From assembly GCA_964356295.1 (NCBI GenBank), contig CAYHHE010000071.1, forward strand, positions 1 to 15,326: a stretch of DNA of 15,326 nt, written 5' to 3'. Numbering within the stretch: position 1 is the stretch's first letter; each line of letters starts with the position of its first letter. Of this stretch, positions 14,051 to 15,326 are shown one piece after another. The stretch comes from CAVQGZ01 sp964356295 (GTDB lineage: Bacteria > Actinomycetota > Actinomycetes > Jiangellales > Jiangellaceae). The notes beneath the pieces were generated by a model. That model was not told the origin of the DNA, ran no database searches, and saw nothing but the letters and a program-made list of their open reading frames with translations. Made by a program: the position numbers and the translations under genes.

Positions 14051-14943
14051 ACCCGGATCACCTCCTTGGTGCCGAACAGCCCGTAGGGCCGGACCATGAG
14101 CGCCACGATCATGATCAGGTAGGGCACCACCAGGTCGAAGTTGGCCCCCAGCCACGGCGCGTACTGCGGCTGGTACACCTTGGTCAGAGTCTCGGCGACG
14201 CCGATGAGCAGGCCCGCGACGACCGAGCCCTTGATGGAGTCCAGGCCACCCAGGATGATGACCGGCAGCGCCTTGAGCGCCAGCAGCGCGATCGTGGCGT
14301 CGACGCCGCTGGCGCCGCTGCTGATCAGCACCCCCGCCAGAGCCGCCAGCGCGGCCGCGACGGCCCAGGAGATGCCGAACATCCGTCCGACGTCGACCCC
14401 CTGCGCCAGTGCGGTCTCCTGGTCCACCGCGGTGGCCCGCATGGCCAGCCCGATCCGCGACCTCGTCAGGAACAACCCCACCGCCGCGATAGCGGTCAAC
14501 GAGATCACGATCTTGGCGATGTCGAGGGCGAACACGGTGACACCGAGGAACTCGACCGTGGTCAGCCCCCACGGATCGCCCACGTTGATGATGGTGGCGC
14601 CGATGAGACGGAAGGCGACGATCAGCAGCACGATGAAGACACCGACGGTCACCGTGGCCGCGGAGAACGAGGGTCGGCCGACCATCGGGCGCAGCGCGAC
14701 GCGCTCGGTGAGCATGCCGATCGCCGCCAGCACGACCATGGCCAGAACCACCGACAACCAGAACGGAAGGCCGACCTGGGTGGCGAAGGCGCTCGCGGCG
14801 TAGGCGCCAAGGATCATCAGAGCGGGCTGAGCGAAGTTGATCACCTCGGTGGCGCGGTAGATGATGACGAACCCGACGCCGAGCAGGGCGTAGACGCTGC
14901 CGAGACCGAGGCCCTGGATCACAGCGGCGAGGAAGACGTCCAT
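14047..14943 (-). CDS. livH: Branched-chain amino acid ABC transporter permease LivH
   Basis: This 298-residue membrane permease pairs with LivM. It begins with the LivH signature QGLGLGSVYALLGVGFVIIY and RATEVINFAQPALMILGAY. Mid-protein coupling elements are RSRIGLAMRATAVDQETALAQGVDV and a late GLDSIKGSVVAGLLIGVAET (the first of these is longer than a core motif and lies at about residues 155-180). It ends RPYGLFGTKEVIRV. Its ATG shares one base with the stop of the upstream acyl-CoA synthetase (TGATG), so the three genes form one operon. Confidence 0.93.
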   Translation of the reverse strand: MDVFLAAVIQGLGLGSVYALLGVGFVIIYRATEVINFAQPALMILGAYAASAFATQVGLPFWLSVVLAMVVLAAIGMLTERVALRPMVGRPSFSAATVTVGVFIVLLIVAFRLIGATIINVGDPWGLTTVEFLGVTVFALDIAKIVISLTAIAAVGLFLTRSRIGLAMRATAVDQETALAQGVDVGRMFGISWAVAAALAALAGVLISSGASGVDATIALLALKALPVIILGGLDSIKGSVVAGLLIGVAETLTKVYQPQYAPWLGANFDLVVPYLIMIVALMVRPYGLFGTKEVIRV

Positions 14944-15326
14944 CAGGCGACCGCGTGCTCGTGGCGAGGGACGATGAGCGAGGACTGGTCGCCACCTGCC
15001 AGCTGGTCGTGGTTGGCGTACATGTCGTCCACCAGTGTCTCGAACAGCGTCATCAGCGAGGAGCGCTTGACCTTCTGGGTCGCAGTCAGCTCACCGTCCT
15101 CGTGGTCGAGCGCCTTGGGGATCATCCGGAACTTGCGGATGTTCTCCACCCGGGCGAACCGCTCGTTGACCTCGAGGATGAGCTGCTGAACGAGTCGGAG
15201 CACCTCCTCCTTCTCCGACAGGTCCCGGTAGGTCGTGTAGGGGATGCGCCGTTGCTGGGCCCACGACCCGACCGTGTCCTCCTCGATGCCGATGAGGGCG
15301 GTCAGGTAGGGACGCTTGTCGCCGAT
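14943..15326 (-). CDS. Long-chain acyl-CoA synthetase (AMP-binding), C-terminal part only
   Basis: Only the last 127 residues are present; the gene runs off the right edge of the window (first complete codon at 15326). It starts IGDKRPYLTALIGIEED, and continues with a helical region and VENIRKFRMIPKALDHEDGE. The C-terminal motif LTATQKVKR carries the lysine of the adenylation-domain lid. These match FadD15-type long-chain fatty acid-CoA ligases, which activate fatty acids through an acyl-adenylate. Linkage to livH/livM is common in actinobacteria and suggests import of, or metabolism linked to, a carboxylate substrate (inference). Confidence 0.88.
   Translation of the reverse strand: MGDKRPYLTALIGIEEDTVGSWAQQRRIPYTTYRDLSEKEEVLRLVQQLILEVNERFARVENIRKFRMIPKALDHEDGELTATQKVKRSSLMTLFETLVDDMYANHDQLAGGDQSSLIVPRHEHAVA

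Noticed and set aside
1..15326. CRISPR arrays, tRNA or rRNA genes, insertion sequences, phage genes
   Set aside because: No regularly spaced repeats with unique spacers, no tRNA cloverleaf or rRNA sequence, and no transposase-like protein was seen on either strand.

Overview
The window is very G+C-rich. It has Actinomycetota-style genes: many GTG starts, 4-base stop/start overlaps, and an acyl-CoA ligase next to LivH/LivM. It most likely comes from a high-GC actinobacterium, assembled as a draft or metagenomic scaffold. Two runs of exactly 100 N interrupt it. Each run is flanked by an identical 55-base copy of the same sequence. Removing the N run plus one copy (155 bases) restores one open frame in both affected genes, so both gaps look like unmerged contig overlaps and not missing DNA.

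Left part (1-4116, plus strand). A membrane-anchored collagen-like protein with Gly-X-Y repeats (214-1149) is followed by a hairpin-rich intergenic stretch (1150-1390). Then come a membrane GAF-domain sensor histidine kinase (1391-3150, across gap 1) and a cation diffusion facilitator transporter (3175-4116). The kinase and transporter are close enough to be one transcript. No response regulator is visible.

Central part (4125-12491, minus strand). This is a tight operon for a V/A-type rotary ATPase. In transcription order it is H/G stalk coiled coil, C, I, K, F, E, A, B, D, then a universal stress protein as tenth cistron. Nearly all junctions are ATGA or GTGA overlaps, or the genes abut, which points to translational coupling. 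Subunit A keeps the P-loop and catalytic Glu, B keeps the arginine finger, K keeps the ion-binding Glu, and I keeps a membrane Arg, so the machine looks functional. Subunits I and F are shorter than usual. The 207-base leader upstream holds a 14-base inverted repeat that differs by one base from the DosR/DevR box core, and a 46-base nested palindrome.

Right part (12705-15326, minus strand). LivM and LivH, the permeases of a branched-chain amino acid type ABC importer, lie behind the C-terminal end of a long-chain acyl-CoA synthetase that runs off the window. LivM crosses gap 2. No ATP-binding (LivG/F) or solute-binding (LivK) genes lie here.

No tRNA, rRNA, CRISPR array, insertion sequence or phage gene was seen. 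The most interesting elements are the rotary ATPase-USP operon with its possible hypoxia/redox-type control site, and the collagen-like surface protein beside an orphan sensor kinase.
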